This document shows, in pieces, positions 63,975 through 64,000 of a stretch of 64,000 nucleotides of DNA. Each line of letters begins with the position of its first letter. Positions within the stretch are counted from its first letter, which is position 1. The notes under the pieces were generated by a model. It saw only the letters and a list, made by a program, of their open reading frames with translations. It was not told where the DNA came from and did no database searches. This DNA comes from Pseudodesulfovibrio sp. zrk46 (GTDB lineage Bacteria > Desulfobacterota > Desulfovibrionia > Desulfovibrionales > Desulfovibrionaceae). The stretch is from NCBI RefSeq assembly GCF_012516435.1, contig NZ_CP051216.1, forward strand, positions 62,001 through 126,000, written 5' to 3'. A program made the position numbers and the translations under genes.

Positions 63975-64000
63975 ATGAACATACTCATCACTCACAATAA
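63975..64000 (+). CDS. Start of a gene running off the right edge
   Basis: AAGGAACACGC followed by ATG; only MNILITHN is visible. The short beta-strand start is compatible with several Rossmann-like enzymes, so no function is assigned. Confidence 0.4.

Overview
The window reads as the chromosome of a sulfate-reducing deltaproteobacterium of the Desulfovibrionales, probably a Pseudodesulfovibrio-like species. The strongest sign is a complete transmembrane redox complex operon (tmcD-C-B-A), known only from sulfate reducers. It is followed, as I recall for Desulfovibrio vulgaris, by a small hypothetical gene, a tandem universal stress protein and two single-domain response regulators. A signal-peptide porin of the Desulfovibrio type, a UbiD/UbiX pair suited to the futalosine route to menaquinone, bacteriohemerythrin, thiol peroxidase and several sigma-54 activators fit the same picture. 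Genes are dense. No CRISPR array, insertion sequence, integrase or rRNA was seen.

Layout. 1-9.1 kb: a truncated ArsR metal sensor, tpx and a large NAD-dependent glutamate dehydrogenase on the minus strand, then cheV with an Hpt gene, UbiD, a cysteine-rich small protein and hemerythrin. 9.7-13.2 kb: tRNA-Arg(CCG) abutting a 127-bp palindromic element, then ubiX, a metallo-beta-lactamase-fold hydrolase and uvrC. 13.4-22.1 kb (plus strand): porin, hisD, purC, a 30-residue membrane protein, rpsF-rpsR-rplI-dnaB, a phenylacetate-CoA-ligase-like enzyme and a DUF456 membrane protein. 22.2-31.1 kb (minus): a tightly packed run mtaB, DUF4416, yicC, remA-like, gmk, pyrF, TPR, HDOD, recJ, patatin. 31.2-40.9 kb: TPR lipoprotein, sensor kinase with receiver, chemoreceptor, YgiQ-type radical SAM protein, glycosyltransferase-like protein and DEAD-box helicase. 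40.9-41.5 kb: a gene-free stretch made of successive palindromes. 41.5-47.6 kb: the tmc locus. 47.7-49.6 kb: a NifX-family gene and its likely sigma-54 activator. 49.9-54.7 kb: a 1612-residue acidic FecR/cadherin-like/RTX surface protein. 55.1-64 kb: a His-rich metal transporter with a MarR regulator, a degenerate GGDEF sensor, a cysteine-less thioredoxin fold, a large sigma-54 regulator, an outer-membrane barrel and a response regulator.

How the genes work together. The tmc complex carries electrons from periplasmic cytochrome c3 through a membrane cytochrome b to a cytoplasmic CCG-type iron-sulfur protein. UbiX makes the prenylated flavin that UbiD needs. The gmk-pyrF-yicC-remA-recJ run combines nucleotide synthesis, RNA turnover and DNA repair. 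Several loci are signalling hubs.

The most interesting signals are regulatory or structural. The NifX-family gene has a sigma-54 promoter and two 14-bp sites exactly 33 bp apart, with a third, inverted copy upstream of the activator gene. A run of three neighbouring proteins (56.4-61.6 kb) has each lost the signature residues of its family. The giant adhesin carries two TAAG motifs of the kind cut by LapG proteases. Several long palindromic elements occur between genes. No complete, clearly new multi-gene system could be demonstrated from sequence alone.
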